A DNA stretch of 37,207 nt from Deltaproteobacteria bacterium (GCA_005879535.1 VBKI01000070.1:170923-208129), one strand, 5' to 3'; positions 24,276 through 33,063 are shown, counted from the first letter of the stretch. Notes: generated by a model from the sequence alone, not told the origin. Numbers and translations are program-made.

Positions 24276-26012
24276 ATGAACGCGGAGGGTCGGTTCGGGC
24301 CGCTGGTGGCCGAGTTGAAGCGGCGGCGAGTATTTCGCGCGCTGATCGGCTACGGCATCGTCGGGTTCGCCGTGCTGCAGATCATCGAGCCCGTCATGCA
24401 CGGGCTGCATTGGCCCGACGCGGTGCTCTCTTACGTCGTGGTCGCGCTGGCCATCGGCTTTCCCGTCGTGCTCATGCTGGCATGGATCTTCGACGTCAAC
24501 GAGGGGCGCATCGAGCGCACCGCGGGCAAGCCGCTTCGGACCGGGATGGCGATCGCGCTCGCTGGCATCGGCCTGCTCATCGCGGCGCCTGGCGCGGTGT
24601 ACTACCTCATCATGCGAAAGGCAGCGCCGGTACAGGCGCCGCCGGGGCCTTCGGTGGCCGTGCTCCCGCTCGTCAATCTCAGCTCCGACAAGGAGCAGGA
24701 GTACTTCTCCGACGGACTCAGCGAGGAGCTGCTCAATCTTCTCGCGAAGGTGCCCGGCCTCCACGTCGCCGCGCGGACATCGACGTTCGCGTTCAAGGGG
24801 AAGAACGAGGACGTGGCCACCATCGCGGAGAAGCTGCACGTCGCGACTGTCCTCGAGGGCAGCGTGCGCAAGTCAGGCGATCAGATCCGCATCACCACCC
24901 AGCTCGTCAATGCGTCCGACGGCTACCATCTCTGGTCGGAAACGTACGACCGGACGCTGACCGACGTCTTCGCCGTGCAGGACGACATCGCCCGGGCAGT
25001 GGTCGACGCGCTCAAGCTCAAATTGCTGGAGGCGCCCACCTCGAAGGACCGCCGCACCGCCAGCACCGAGGCGTACAACGAGTACCTGCTCGGGCAGCAA
25101 TTCTTCCGCCGCAACAACGTGGAAGGCTTCCGGCGCGCGAAGCAGTCGTATGAGAAGGCGGTCGCGCTCGATCCAGGCTATGCGCCCGCCTGGGCGGCGC
25201 TTGCGCTGGCTACGTTCTGGGTCGCGGACAGCGCGGATACTCTCACCGCCGTGACGGCGGGCCAGGAGCGGGCGGTTGAGGCTGCGGACAAGGCCATCGC
25301 GCTCGGCGGGAACCTCCCGGACGGATATCTGGCGCGCGGCTTCGTCCGCGTCCCCATCCAGTGGGACTTCGAGGGCGCACGCGCCGATCTGCAACGCGCG
25401 CTTTCGCTGAAGCCCGACGACCCGGACGTGCTGAGCACCTACGCCCAGGTCGTTCTTCGGCCGCTGGGGCGGTTTCCGGAAGCGATCGCGGCGCTGCGCA
25501 AGGCCGCCGAGCTGGATCCGCTCAATGCCCGAGTATGGGGCGTTCTGGGCAGCACGCTCAGCGCTGGCGGCGACTTCGGAGCGGCGCGCGACGCGCTCAA
25601 CCGGTCGCTGGAGATCAGTCCCGACCAGTCGTTCACCTCGTTCCACCTCGGCACGACGTTCCTGCTGGAAGGCCAGCCCGCAGCGGCGATGGCGATCTAC
25701 CCGCGCTCCACCAATGAGATCTTCCGCCTGGCGGGCATCGCCATGGCCGAGCATTCACTCAATCATCCTCGCGAGTCACAGCGCGCCCTCGAGGAAATGA
25801 TCTCCCGATTCGGGCACGCCGGCGCGTACCAGATCGCGCAGGTGTACGGCTGGCGGGGAGAGAAGGATCGCGCGCTGGAGTGGCTGGAGCGGGCGCGGGT
25901 CCAGCGCGACGGAGGGTTCGTCAACGTCAAGATCGATCCGCTCCTGCGCGGCCTGCGCGGCGATCCGCGGTACACCGCGCTTCTCGTCCGGACGCATATG
26001 CCGCTGGACTGA
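24276..26012 (+). CDS. Membrane protein with TolB-like domain and TPR repeats
   Basis: A 578-residue protein from ATG 24276; 37 codons upstream in frame are non-coding and overlap the dispersed repeat. It has three predicted membrane helices (about 20-40, 50-71 and 88-110) rather than a DNA-binding or kinase head. 'SVAVLPLVNLSSDKEQEYFS' at about residue 125 opens the TolB/FlgO-like domain, which continues with 'IAEKLHVATVLEGSVRKSGD' and 'YHLWSETYDRTLTDVFAVQD'. From about 265 onward there are TPR repeats ('AKQSYEKAVALDPGYAPAWAAL' in two pieces), ending 'NVKIDPLLRGLRGDPRYTAL'. It is a more distant relative of the C-terminal halves of the kinase and wHTH proteins. An adenylate-cyclase or other output domain is absent, so its role is unknown. 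Confidence 0.87.
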   Translation: MNAEGRFGPLVAELKRRRVFRALIGYGIVGFAVLQIIEPVMHGLHWPDAVLSYVVVALAIGFPVVLMLAWIFDVNEGRIERTAGKPLRTGMAIALAGIGLLIAAPGAVYYLIMRKAAPVQAPPGPSVAVLPLVNLSSDKEQEYFSDGLSEELLNLLAKVPGLHVAARTSTFAFKGKNEDVATIAEKLHVATVLEGSVRKSGDQIRITTQLVNASDGYHLWSETYDRTLTDVFAVQDDIARAVVDALKLKLLEAPTSKDRRTASTEAYNEYLLGQQFFRRNNVEGFRRAKQSYEKAVALDPGYAPAWAALALATFWVADSADTLTAVTAGQERAVEAADKAIALGGNLPDGYLARGFVRVPIQWDFEGARADLQRALSLKPDDPDVLSTYAQVVLRPLGRFPEAIAALRKAAELDPLNARVWGVLGSTLSAGGDFGAARDALNRSLEISPDQSFTSFHLGTTFLLEGQPAAAMAIYPRSTNEIFRLAGIAMAEHSLNHPRESQRALEEMISRFGHAGAYQIAQVYGWRGEKDRALEWLERARVQRDGGFVNVKIDPLLRGLRGDPRYTALLVRTHMPLD

Positions 26013-26204
26013 AGGGCCGCCGCGCTCCGGCGTTGACGGCGTTGCGCGCAGACCCGTAGAGTCAGGGTCAGATGGCATCCGTTCTCTAGTTCGGGACCGC
26101 TAGACGAGCCTCTGCTCGAGCCGCCGGCTGGCGTGTGCCTGCGCGGTCCCAATTGTCCATCCCATTCCACGTACAACTCCAGACTCGCACCGCGCGAGGC
26201 GACG

Positions 26205-26960
26205 ATGACTCAGGAAAGGACGACCATACTGTTCTTCGAGTTGTTCAGTGGGCTGCCCCGTCAGGGACCTGGGGACGCAGCAAGTACGCTCAGAGCCCTC
26301 GCGCTCGTGCCAGGCATCGGACCGGAGAGCCACGTCCTCGACCTCGGCTGCGGAACCGGTCTGCAGACCCGAGTGCTGGCCCAGAACTCACCGGCGCGTT
26401 TCGTTGCCGTCGACAATCACCCGCCGTTTGTCGACCTTCTGAATCGCGAGGCGCAGCGCCTCGGAATCGCGGACCGGCTCGAAGCCCGTGTTGGAGACAT
26501 GGAACGGCTGGACTTCGCGCCCGGTTCGTTCGACCTCATCTGGTGCGAGGGCGCCATCTCGATCATGGGCGTGGAGGCCGCCCTCCGCGATTGGCGCCGG
26601 CTGCTCGTCCCTGGGGGACACATGGCCGTGACCGAGGTGTGCTGGAGGAAGGCTCACCCGCCGCCAGAGTGCGCGGCCTTCTGGGCGAGGGAGTATCCCG
26701 CGATCCGCGACGTCCCGACGCTCCTCGCCGTCATCGAGAAATGCGGCTATGAGACGGTGAACCACTTCACGTTGCCGCCGTCGTCGTGGTGGGACGACTA
26801 CTACCGTCCACTCCAACAGAACGTGACGGAATTCCGCAACCGTCACCGCGAAGAAGCAGACGCGCAGCAGCTGGCGGACGATGTCCAGCGTGAGGTCGAC
26901 GTCTGGCACGCCTACGCGGAGTTCTACGGCTATGAATTCTTCGTGATGCGAACCCGTTGA
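26205..26960 (+). CDS. SAM-dependent class I methyltransferase
   Basis: A 251-residue protein from ATG 26205. Residues 44-52 read VLDLGCGTG, the glycine-rich AdoMet-binding motif I, followed by 'FVAVDNHPPFVDLL' (acidic motif II), 'RVGDMERLDFAPGSFDLIWC' (motif III/IV) and 'LLVPGGHMAVTEVCW' (motif V). The substrate is not evident; the ubiE-like or small-molecule methyltransferase group fits best. The last 50 residues are charged and aromatic-rich ('WWDDYYRPLQQNVTEF'). It stands alone, with 192 bp upstream showing no obvious signal, and ends at a strong hairpin. Confidence 0.87.
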   Translation: MTQERTTILFFELFSGLPRQGPGDAASTLRALALVPGIGPESHVLDLGCGTGLQTRVLAQNSPARFVAVDNHPPFVDLLNREAQRLGIADRLEARVGDMERLDFAPGSFDLIWCEGAISIMGVEAALRDWRRLLVPGGHMAVTEVCWRKAHPPPECAAFWAREYPAIRDVPTLLAVIEKCGYETVNHFTLPPSSWWDDYYRPLQQNVTEFRNRHREEADAQQLADDVQREVDVWHAYAEFYGYEFFVMRTR

Positions 26961-26967
26961 CCAAGCC

Positions 26968-26995
26968 GGCCCGGGGACGCCAACGTCCCCGGGCC
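26968..26995. terminator. Bidirectional hairpin between convergent genes
   Basis: A perfect 12-bp stem, GGCCCGGGGACG with loop CCAA and its exact complement, begins 7 bp after the methyltransferase stop and lies 18 bp from the stop of the convergent beta-barrel gene. There is no T-run on either side. Stability and position favour a transcription terminator serving both genes. Confidence 0.8.
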
Positions 26996-27013
26996 GATCC
27001 AGTACCTATCGGC

Positions 27014-27580
27014 TCAGAGGCTGCCGAACTCGCAACCAATGCCGGCGGTCATCATGAACGCATCGCCGAAGTTTCCGACGTCCTGCGTATGGATGCTCAC
27101 GCGAGCGTTCCAGCGGTCCTGCTGGAACCCAATTCCGGCGCCGAGACCGAACTTCAGGTCGGTCGAGGAGGTGGCCGCGCCCCGGGCTGGAGTGAGGCTG
27201 CTCATGAGAATGAACGTGCCTGCCTCGAACGTACCGAAGAGGCCCGCGCGCGCGGACCCGAGGTAGTACTTGGTGCCGAGGAGGATCGGCAGCGCGTGCA
27301 CGTGGGAGCTGCCGGTGCCGACGTCGCGGTTGGAATGCAATTCAACCCCGGCGCGCAACGTTGCGCTCAGCGTGTCGAGCATCGTGAGCTCGGCCGTGAG
27401 CGCGCCGCCGCCGCCGACGCTGCTGGCATCGGCATAGTTCCCTAGCGGGACGCCAATCTCGGTATCGAGGCCGAACGAGAGGTTGTGGCCTCGAAGGAAG
27501 TGCGCACGCGTCCTCTCAGCGTGCGCCGCGCCGGAAACGCAGAGAAGAAGACATGCGATGCGGACAATTGCTTTCTTCAT
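27014..27580 (-). CDS. Outer-membrane beta-barrel protein
   Basis: A 188-residue protein with a GAGGAAAAAC ribosome site just before ATG 27580. The Sec signal 'AIVRIACLLLCVSGAAHA' ends at residue 21. The mature part shows amphipathic strands typical of an eight-stranded OmpA/OmpW-size barrel: 'LSFGLDTEIGVPLGNYA', 'LTAELTMLDTLSATLRAGVEL', 'LPILLGTKYYLG', 'LFGTFEAGTFILM', 'KFGLGAGIGFQ' and a C-terminal 'FMMTAGIGCEFGSL'. It has no recognised ligand. The final residue is not the usual Phe/Tyr. Confidence 0.8.
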   Translation of the reverse strand: MKKAIVRIACLLLCVSGAAHAERTRAHFLRGHNLSFGLDTEIGVPLGNYADASSVGGGGALTAELTMLDTLSATLRAGVELHSNRDVGTGSSHVHALPILLGTKYYLGSARAGLFGTFEAGTFILMSSLTPARGAATSSTDLKFGLGAGIGFQQDRWNARVSIHTQDVGNFGDAFMMTAGIGCEFGSL

Positions 27581-27863
27581 GTTTTTCCTCGGAGCGCACC
27601 TGCGCTCGTCCAGTCGGTCGAGCTTTTTCGAGCGTAGGGGACGGGCAGAGGCGAAACAAGTTTACGAACCTGCGTGAAGGTCGCTGGGGCTCAGCGCTCC
27701 TGCGCGGCCCGATTACTGTCGAATTACAGCACCCAATGCGGGCTGCGCCGCTCGATCAGCGGCTGTGGGGTAGCGGACGCAACCACATCGCTCGCAGCGA
27801 CCGGTGCGTGCTACGCGTCGAAGTCGCTGCCCGAGGCCGACCATGTCCGCGGAGGATCCTAGC

Positions 27864-28316
27864 GTGCCACGCCGGCCGATCGCTCTCGCACTGGTGGCGG
27901 CCTGTGGTAGCGCTGGGCAGTCAGAGACGACGTGCCCGATCCCCGCGTCGGTCACCGCGCCGGCGTTTGTCCGGGATGTCCTTCCCGCGCTCCAGCAGAG
28001 CTGTGGCTCGCGGACCAGCACCTGCCACGGCGGCAATGCACCCACCGGCCACGTGGCCTGGTCGACCGACGCGCCTCGCACCTCGCGCGACGTCTACGAT
28101 GACCTCACCATCCCGCCGCCGTCGAACGCGCCGGCGTCCTTTCCGCATCGGATCACACCCGGCGACCCGGCCCATTCGTGGCTGCTGGAAAAGATCACGA
28201 AGGATCAGCCCGGCGGCTCCGGGTACGGCGCCCGCATGCCGTATGGGCTCCCAGACCTTTGCCCACCCACCGTGACGACGATCACCGCGTGGATCGACCA
28301 GGGCGCGTCCTACTGA
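27864..28316 (+). CDS. Lipoprotein with cytochrome-like CX6CH motif
   Basis: A 150-residue protein. I chose GTG 27864 because GGAGG lies eight bases upstream and it opens a compact lipoprotein signal, 'RPIALALVAACGSAG', Cys at residue 14. An ATG at 27843 would add seven residues. The mature part resembles the cytochrome-c-like domain found before DUF1800/DUF1501 genes ('FVRDVLPALQQSCGSRTSTC' then 'HGG', and 'ITPGDPAHSWLLEKIT'). The heme-site cysteines are C47 and C54 with His 55, a CX6CH spacing instead of CX2CH. Heme attachment is therefore uncertain. It is followed 15 bp later by the DUF1800 gene, so an operon is likely. Confidence 0.75.
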   Translation: MPRRPIALALVAACGSAGQSETTCPIPASVTAPAFVRDVLPALQQSCGSRTSTCHGGNAPTGHVAWSTDAPRTSRDVYDDLTIPPPSNAPASFPHRITPGDPAHSWLLEKITKDQPGGSGYGARMPYGLPDLCPPTVTTITAWIDQGASY

Positions 28317-28331
28317 GCGGAGAGGATCCCG

Positions 28332-29984
28332 ATGGCTGATCTCACACCGATCGCGAGCTGGACGGCTGCCGACGTGCAGCACTTCGCCCGCCGGGCGGGC
28401 TTCGGCCTCTCCCCGGAGGCCGCCGCGCAGTTCGCGGCGCAGGCGCCCGCCGCCGCCATCGATGCATGGCTGGATGGGACGGGATTGGACGTGACCCTCT
28501 TCGCCAACGTTCTGGCGACGCGCGCCGACCCCGTGGCGGAGCCGGCCCGCAGCGCCAGCACCACGCCAGGCTCCGTGAACGTCCCCAACGAGCCCGGGCC
28601 GCATCCGTACCGGGTGGATCCGGCGAACGCCTGGCGCAACAACTTCAGCCGGTCGCAGGCGTATCTCGCCTTCCGCATGCAGTACGCGCCCTACGCGTTC
28701 GGGGAGCGGATGGCGCTCTTCTGGCACAACCTCTTCGCCACCGGCTGGCACAAGGTGAACAACGCGGCGCTGATGCTGCAGCAGTACGACGTGTTGCGCG
28801 CCCATAGCCTCGATCGCTTCGACGATCTCCTCGTGCTCGTGTCGAAGGATCCGGCGATGGCGATCTGGCTCGACTCCGTCCAGAACAACGCCTCCGGCAG
28901 CAGCGTACCGAACGAGAACTACGCCCGCGAGGTCATGGAGCTCTACAGCCTCGGGGCCGACAACGGCTACAGCCAGAGCGACATCACCCAGCTCGCCAAG
29001 GCTCTCTCCGGCTGGAGCTTCACGGTGCCGACCTCCAGCGCCATCGTGGACCCTACCGATCCGTCGAGCACCACCGTGGGGAGCGGCACCTTTCGTGTGT
29101 ACGACGGCAGCGCGAATCCCGACCCGTACATCTGGAACCTGGCGAAGCGGACCACGCTCCCGACGATGCATGGGAGCGGCTCCATCACATTCCTCGACAG
29201 GACTTTTGACGTCGGCACGCCGCCCGCGGGCATGGCCCCTGGCGAGGATGCGCTGCGGTCCATCGTCACCAGCCGGGACGCGCAGTGCGCCGCCTATCTG
29301 GCGAAGCGTCTGCTCGTGCACTTCGTGACCGCGCGCTTCACCTCGACCGACCTCTCCGACGTGGCCTCGATGATCCAGTCGAACCAGTTCGACGTCCGGG
29401 CGGTGATGAAGACGCTGCTCAAGTCGCGCTGGTTCTTCGATCCGTCGAACCGATTCGCTTTGGTGGAAGGCCCGGTGTCCTGGTCCATCCGCGCCGCCCG
29501 CGCGCTGGGGTACGACCTCGCCGCCGCCGACGCCCTCTCACCAAAGGGGTTCCCGGCCTGGGCGCTGGTCGTGAGCGGCTTCGACCAGGCGGGGATGAAG
29601 CTCCTCGATCCCAATGGGCCGAATGGCTGGAGCGAGGACGACGCCTGGCTGAACAGCGGAACCATCCGCTACCGGACGCGCATTGCAGCGGCCGTGGCGC
29701 TCGCGGAACAATCGAGTACGGGCACCCCCTCGGTCACGTACCGGCTCTTCCCCAGCGACATCTCGCAATGGTTTCCATCGGCGCCGGCGACGCCCCAGGC
29801 GGTCCTTGACCGTCTCGTCGCCCTGCTCCAGCCCGCCCCCTTCCCCGCCGCGCTCGGCGACGCGTGGCTCCAGGCCCTGTGGCCCTCGGCGTTCACCTGG
29901 GACCCGGCGAGCGCGGACACGCAGGCGCGAACGCGACAGCTCGCCTATCTCGTCCTCTGTTCACCCGCAGGGCAGCTCTACTAA
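28332..29984 (+). CDS. DUF1800-family protein
   Basis: A 550-residue protein from ATG 28332, preceded by GGAGAGG. Family landmarks are 'HFARRAGFGLSPEAAAQF' near the N-terminus, 'RMALFWHNLFATGWHKVNN' at about 117-135, and 'NENYAREVMELYSLGADNGY' followed by 'SQSDITQLAKALSGW' at about 196-230. 'LAKRLLVHFV' and 'DVRAVMKTLLKSRWFF' come later. DUF1800 proteins are usually encoded with DUF1501 proteins in Planctomycetota, Myxococcota and Proteobacteria; biochemical function is not established. No signal peptide is seen at the N-terminus. Confidence 0.92.
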   Translation: MADLTPIASWTAADVQHFARRAGFGLSPEAAAQFAAQAPAAAIDAWLDGTGLDVTLFANVLATRADPVAEPARSASTTPGSVNVPNEPGPHPYRVDPANAWRNNFSRSQAYLAFRMQYAPYAFGERMALFWHNLFATGWHKVNNAALMLQQYDVLRAHSLDRFDDLLVLVSKDPAMAIWLDSVQNNASGSSVPNENYAREVMELYSLGADNGYSQSDITQLAKALSGWSFTVPTSSAIVDPTDPSSTTVGSGTFRVYDGSANPDPYIWNLAKRTTLPTMHGSGSITFLDRTFDVGTPPAGMAPGEDALRSIVTSRDAQCAAYLAKRLLVHFVTARFTSTDLSDVASMIQSNQFDVRAVMKTLLKSRWFFDPSNRFALVEGPVSWSIRAARALGYDLAAADALSPKGFPAWALVVSGFDQAGMKLLDPNGPNGWSEDDAWLNSGTIRYRTRIAAAVALAEQSSTGTPSVTYRLFPSDISQWFPSAPATPQAVLDRLVALLQPAPFPAALGDAWLQALWPSAFTWDPASADTQARTRQLAYLVLCSPAGQLY

Positions 29985-29995
29985 CGGAGACCGCG

Positions 29996-31327
29996 ATGAC
30001 CATCACGCGACGCAGGTTCCTCCAGGGCGTAGGCGCGACCGGCGTTCTCGCTGCCGTGGGCTGCAAGCCCAGCGCGCCTGGTGTCCAGCCGGTGCCCCCG
30101 ATCGCCATCCCGACCAAGCCCATCCTGGTGGTGGTCGACATCGATGGCGGCAACGATTGGCTCAACATGATGCCGCCGCTCTCCGGCAACGACCGCTCCG
30201 TCTACCAATCGAAGCGCCCCAGCCTGGCAGTCCCGATCGATCACCTCTCCGGCCTCGCGAACGGCGCGGGGCTCAACGCGGACTTCGCCGGCATGGCCGA
30301 GCTGGACGCCCTGGGGAGGGTCGCGTGGATCCCGGGCATCGGCATGAACAACCCGAACCTTTCGCACTTCGTCTCCATCGATCTCTGGGGACAAGGCGCC
30401 GCGCAGCCCACCGGCACCGGATGGCTGGGGCGGTTCGCAGACGGCGCATTCGACACGCGCGGCGACGTGCTCCGCGGGCTCACCGTCACCTCCGACCGCC
30501 CGATCATGCTGCGCGGCACGTCGCGGAGCTTCGTCTCCATCACAAGCGCGAGCGGCTTCGTCTATCCGTCGTGGCTCCGCTCCGGTCGCATCGGTTCGCC
30601 CTATGCTCCACAGCTTCTCGAGGACGGCTTCGCCGCGGCGGTGACCTCCACCACCACTGATGCAGCTTCCGGCCCTGACTACGCCGTGGCGGCGGTCTCC
30701 GGAAAGCTGTTCCTCGATGCGCAGAACGGATTCGGAACGAACGGAAACCTGCCGGCGCGGGCTCCGTCCGTCCCGTATCCCGGCGACGCGGACTACACCC
30801 TCAAGCGCCTCGACGGCGGCAACCTCTCTTCCTCACTCTCCAACCAGTTCAAACTGATCGCGCAGATGCTGGCCGCGGGACTGCCCACCGAGGTGTTCTT
30901 CACGCGCCTGGGAGGCTGGGACACGCACAGCAACCAGGCCGTCGATCACCCGAACCTGATGCGCGCGCTGGGCGGATCGATCCGCGCCTTCTACGACGAT
31001 CTCGCGAGCGTCCAGACTGCCGACGGCAACGCCCAGGAGCGCGTGATGATCCTCGCCTGGAGTGAATTCGGACGGCGCGTGGCGGAGAACAAGGGGGGCA
31101 CGGACCACGGGACCGCGGGCCTCTCCTTCTGCGTCGGACGGGCGGTGCGCGGCGGCTTCTACGGGGACTATCCAGATCTCTCGACCCTCGATCGCAACGG
31201 GAACATGAAGTACACGGTCGACTTCAGGAGCCTCTACGCCACCGTCCTCGAACGGTGGCTCGGACAGGATTCCGCGGCGACGGACACCATGCTCGGCGCC
31301 ACATATCCGCGACTCGGATTCCTCTAG
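29996..31327 (+). CDS. DUF1501-family protein, Tat-exported
   Basis: A 443-residue protein from ATG 29996, 11 bp after the DUF1800 stop with GGAG upstream. 'TRRRFLQGVGATGVLAAVGC' at residues 4-23 is a twin-arginine signal; the Cys after 'AVG' may make it a Tat lipoprotein. The DUF1501 pattern follows: 'VVVDIDGGNDWLNMMPP', 'GMNNPNLSHFVSIDLW' and 'FFTRLGGWDTHSNQ' at about 300-315. 'ILAWSEFGRRVAENKGGTDH' and 'GTAG' then give the sulfatase-like/alkaline-phosphatase-like metal-site region. The fold belongs to the sulfatase superfamily; the substrate is unknown. It probably works with the DUF1800 protein and the CX6CH lipoprotein at the periplasmic side. Confidence 0.92.
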   Translation: MTITRRRFLQGVGATGVLAAVGCKPSAPGVQPVPPIAIPTKPILVVVDIDGGNDWLNMMPPLSGNDRSVYQSKRPSLAVPIDHLSGLANGAGLNADFAGMAELDALGRVAWIPGIGMNNPNLSHFVSIDLWGQGAAQPTGTGWLGRFADGAFDTRGDVLRGLTVTSDRPIMLRGTSRSFVSITSASGFVYPSWLRSGRIGSPYAPQLLEDGFAAAVTSTTTDAASGPDYAVAAVSGKLFLDAQNGFGTNGNLPARAPSVPYPGDADYTLKRLDGGNLSSSLSNQFKLIAQMLAAGLPTEVFFTRLGGWDTHSNQAVDHPNLMRALGGSIRAFYDDLASVQTADGNAQERVMILAWSEFGRRVAENKGGTDHGTAGLSFCVGRAVRGGFYGDYPDLSTLDRNGNMKYTVDFRSLYATVLERWLGQDSAATDTMLGATYPRLGFL

Positions 31328-31405
31328 AGATTCGCGCGCGCGCGGGTTCCGGAAGACGCGCAAAGCGTGTAGCATCCCCGCGCTCGATGGACGGGGGAAA
31401 CGATC

Positions 31406-31846
31406 ATGAATCGACGAAGACTCACGATGGCGGTAGCCGGCGCAGCAGCGGCGCTCGTCGGTGCCTGGACAAGCGGCTCGCTGAAGGCGCAGCAGCCCGG
31501 CTTCAAGAGGGTTGAGCTGCAGCGGCACGACCTGGGCGTTCCGGGACGCGAAGCGGTGCAGGTCCGTGCTGAATTCGAGCCAGGCGCGTCGATCGGCAAG
31601 CACACGCATCCCGGCGAAGAGTTCGGGTACCTGCTGGAAGGGACCCTCGAATTGGAGATTGCGGGGAAACCGAACGCCACGCTGAAGGCAGGAGATACGT
31701 TCTTCGTCCCGCCGGAGACCGTCCACGCCGCCAGGAACGTCGGCAAGGGTCCGGCGAAAGTGCTCGCCACCTATGTGGTCGAGAAGGGGAAGCCGCTGGC
31801 TACCATGGTGAAGGACACCGCGGCGTCCGCGCCTGCGCCGAAGTAG
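31406..31846 (+). CDS. Exported cupin-2 domain protein
   Basis: A 146-residue protein from ATG 31406, with GGGGGAAA upstream. The N-terminus 'RRRLTMAVAGAAAALVGAW' is a signal, possibly Tat-like. The cupin motif 1 'GASIGKHTHPGEEFGYLLEG' at 60-79 holds His 66, His 68 and Glu 72. Motif 2 'LKAGDTFFVPPETVHAARNV' has His 107. These would bind one metal ion. Single-domain exported cupins of this kind include dioxygenase-like and stress proteins; the substrate is unknown. Confidence 0.87.
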   Translation: MNRRRLTMAVAGAAAALVGAWTSGSLKAQQPGFKRVELQRHDLGVPGREAVQVRAEFEPGASIGKHTHPGEEFGYLLEGTLELEIAGKPNATLKAGDTFFVPPETVHAARNVGKGPAKVLATYVVEKGKPLATMVKDTAASAPAPK

Positions 31847-31895
31847 CTTGCCGCTGCATTCCGGCGAGTGCCGCGCGCCGGAGGTCAGGCCTCCC

Positions 31896-32060
31896 TCAGG
31901 GCCCGGCGGGAGGCACGCAATGCCGGTCGACGCACGCCAGGCCGGCGCCGCGAGGGCAATTGGCCGGACAGGTCCCGCAGTCCTCCGGGAAGTCGTCGCA
32001 GACGCCGTTTCCGCAGACTGCACCGTAGCCGTCCACCTCGCGAATGCATGGGAGATCCAG
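31896..32060 (-). pseudogene. C-terminal fragment of a Cys-rich secreted protein
   Basis: On the minus strand the frame ending TGA 31896-31898 reads 'AVCGNGVCDDFPEDCGTCPA' then 'NCPRGAGLACVDRHC', a pattern (CGNGxCxxxExCxxCPxDC) of myxobacterial secreted proteins. The frame has an ATG at 32147, but the first ~35 codons run through the dispersed repeat and palindrome and do not look like protein. The likely reading is that the 5' part of the gene was replaced at the repeat, leaving a fragment. Confidence 0.55.
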
Positions 32061-32089
32061 TGACACGATACGCAACTCAGCGTGCCAAC
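32060..32089 (+). repeat. 30-bp dispersed repeat, copy B
   Basis: Identical for 30 bases to 24165-24194. It abuts the Cys-rich gene fragment on one side and overlaps a 20-bp palindrome on the other by three bases. Confidence 0.8.
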
Positions 32090-32106
32090 TCGCCCCGGGG
32101 CGAGTT
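32087..32106. repeat. Perfect 20-bp palindrome
   Basis: AACTCGCCCCGGGGCGAGTT is its own reverse complement with no spacer. It begins inside the end of repeat copy B. Related half-site sequence, GGGCGAGTTGGC, occurs at 33149-33160. It could be an operator, a recombination site or an element end; there is no adjacent gene start to fix its role. Confidence 0.6.
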
Positions 32107-32442
32107 AAGCCGGCGACCCCAGCGATTCGACGCTTCTCGACACCCATCCCGCAGGGCGGTCAGATCGTGGGACCAGTTTCTGCGGTGCGGTCAGTTGGGC
32201 AGAGGAGTCACGTTTCAGGCGGACTCGGATTCGGGAAGCAGGTCAGCTGTACGGAACACGTAGCGCTAGCGGCGCCGCGCAGACCGTCTACCGGCTGCTG
32301 CTCGGGGGTGGGCGGGGCTGCCGCTTGAATCCTCAGTGTCGTCCTAGCGTGTGTTGTCATTCCTGCTGCGACTCATACATTTGAGAAGCCTCGGACTTCT
32401 CCGAGGTCACGATTGGAAACGTCTCCGCAACGGGGAGGCACC
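32107..32442 (+). other. Intergenic interval with no gene seen
   Basis: Between the palindrome and the start of the exported hypothetical gene I see no conserved frame. The only signal is GGGGAGG at about 32432-32438, the ribosome site for ATG 32443. Confidence 0.4.
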
Positions 32443-33063
32443 ATGAGGAAGTGTTCTGTAGCGCTTGTCATTGGGGCCGTGTGGACGGGTACGGCGCCGA
32501 CGGTCAAGGCAGACACCGGCCTGGACTTCCAAACGACCTTCGACCAACTCGTCGCTTGGGACCCCGAGTTCGCCGAGCTCGCGCCCGCTGAGCCGCCCGA
32601 TGCTGCGCACGACTTCGTGGTTGGCAGCAAGAAAGTAACGTACATCAGCGATGCTTTCCAGCATCTCCGCGTCAGCGCGCACAGCGGTCCGTCCCTCCTT
32701 GACGAACAAGGCGAGCCCCTCGCACCAGGTGAAAACCCGAAGGGGACCGTGCGCCTCACCGTATCGTTCCCGGAATTGTTCTTTGACGTGAAAGGTGACG
32801 TCGAGTGTCTCTTCGTCAATGGCAACATTGGCCTTGTCGCGGCTCGCATCGTCTCACTCGACGGAGCGCTTCCACCGGTGTTCGAAGGGGCCACGCATGT
32901 AACGCTGAGAATCTTCGATTTCGGTAACCCGGGTTCCCCACCGCCTGATGATCGTTGGGACTGGTACTTCATGGCGCCACGGGCACCGATCTTCTGTGCA
33001 GCGTTCGGTGGCGGCGGGGGTGGGGGGAGCGGGAACCTCGTCGTCCACGACGCCTCGAACTGA
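32443..33063 (+). CDS. Exported hypothetical protein related to the 23.6-kb gene
   Basis: A 206-residue protein from ATG 32443 with GGGGAGG upstream; ten further in-frame codons are not used. The Sec signal 'SVALVIGAVWTGTAPTVKA' ends near residue 23. 'KGDVECLFVNGNIGLVAARI' and 'HVTLRIFDFGNPGSPPPDD' match in order the 'GTVICLEIEGN' and 'TVVDNGEGNDPPD' motifs of the gene at 23576-24043, so both seem to be members of one secreted family of unknown function. The C-terminus has an eight-Gly run ('AFGGGGGGGS'), encoded by GGT/GGC/GGG codons. The lower GC in parts of the gene differs slightly from its neighbours. Confidence 0.65.
   Translation: MRKCSVALVIGAVWTGTAPTVKADTGLDFQTTFDQLVAWDPEFAELAPAEPPDAAHDFVVGSKKVTYISDAFQHLRVSAHSGPSLLDEQGEPLAPGENPKGTVRLTVSFPELFFDVKGDVECLFVNGNIGLVAARIVSLDGALPPVFEGATHVTLRIFDFGNPGSPPPDDRWDWYFMAPRAPIFCAAFGGGGGGGSGNLVVHDASN

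Noticed and set aside
24126-24839. Minus-strand frame ending 'GTLSCVSCHLIPS', with a CxxCH heme motif
   Set aside because: Most of it is the antisense of the TPR membrane protein gene, and the motif lies in the 30-bp repeat, which at its other copy continues as different sequence.
27921-29321. 466-codon antisense frame opposite the CX6CH and DUF1800 genes
   Set aside because: Arg/Gly/Ala-rich, no recognisable domain, and fully overlapping two well-supported genes.
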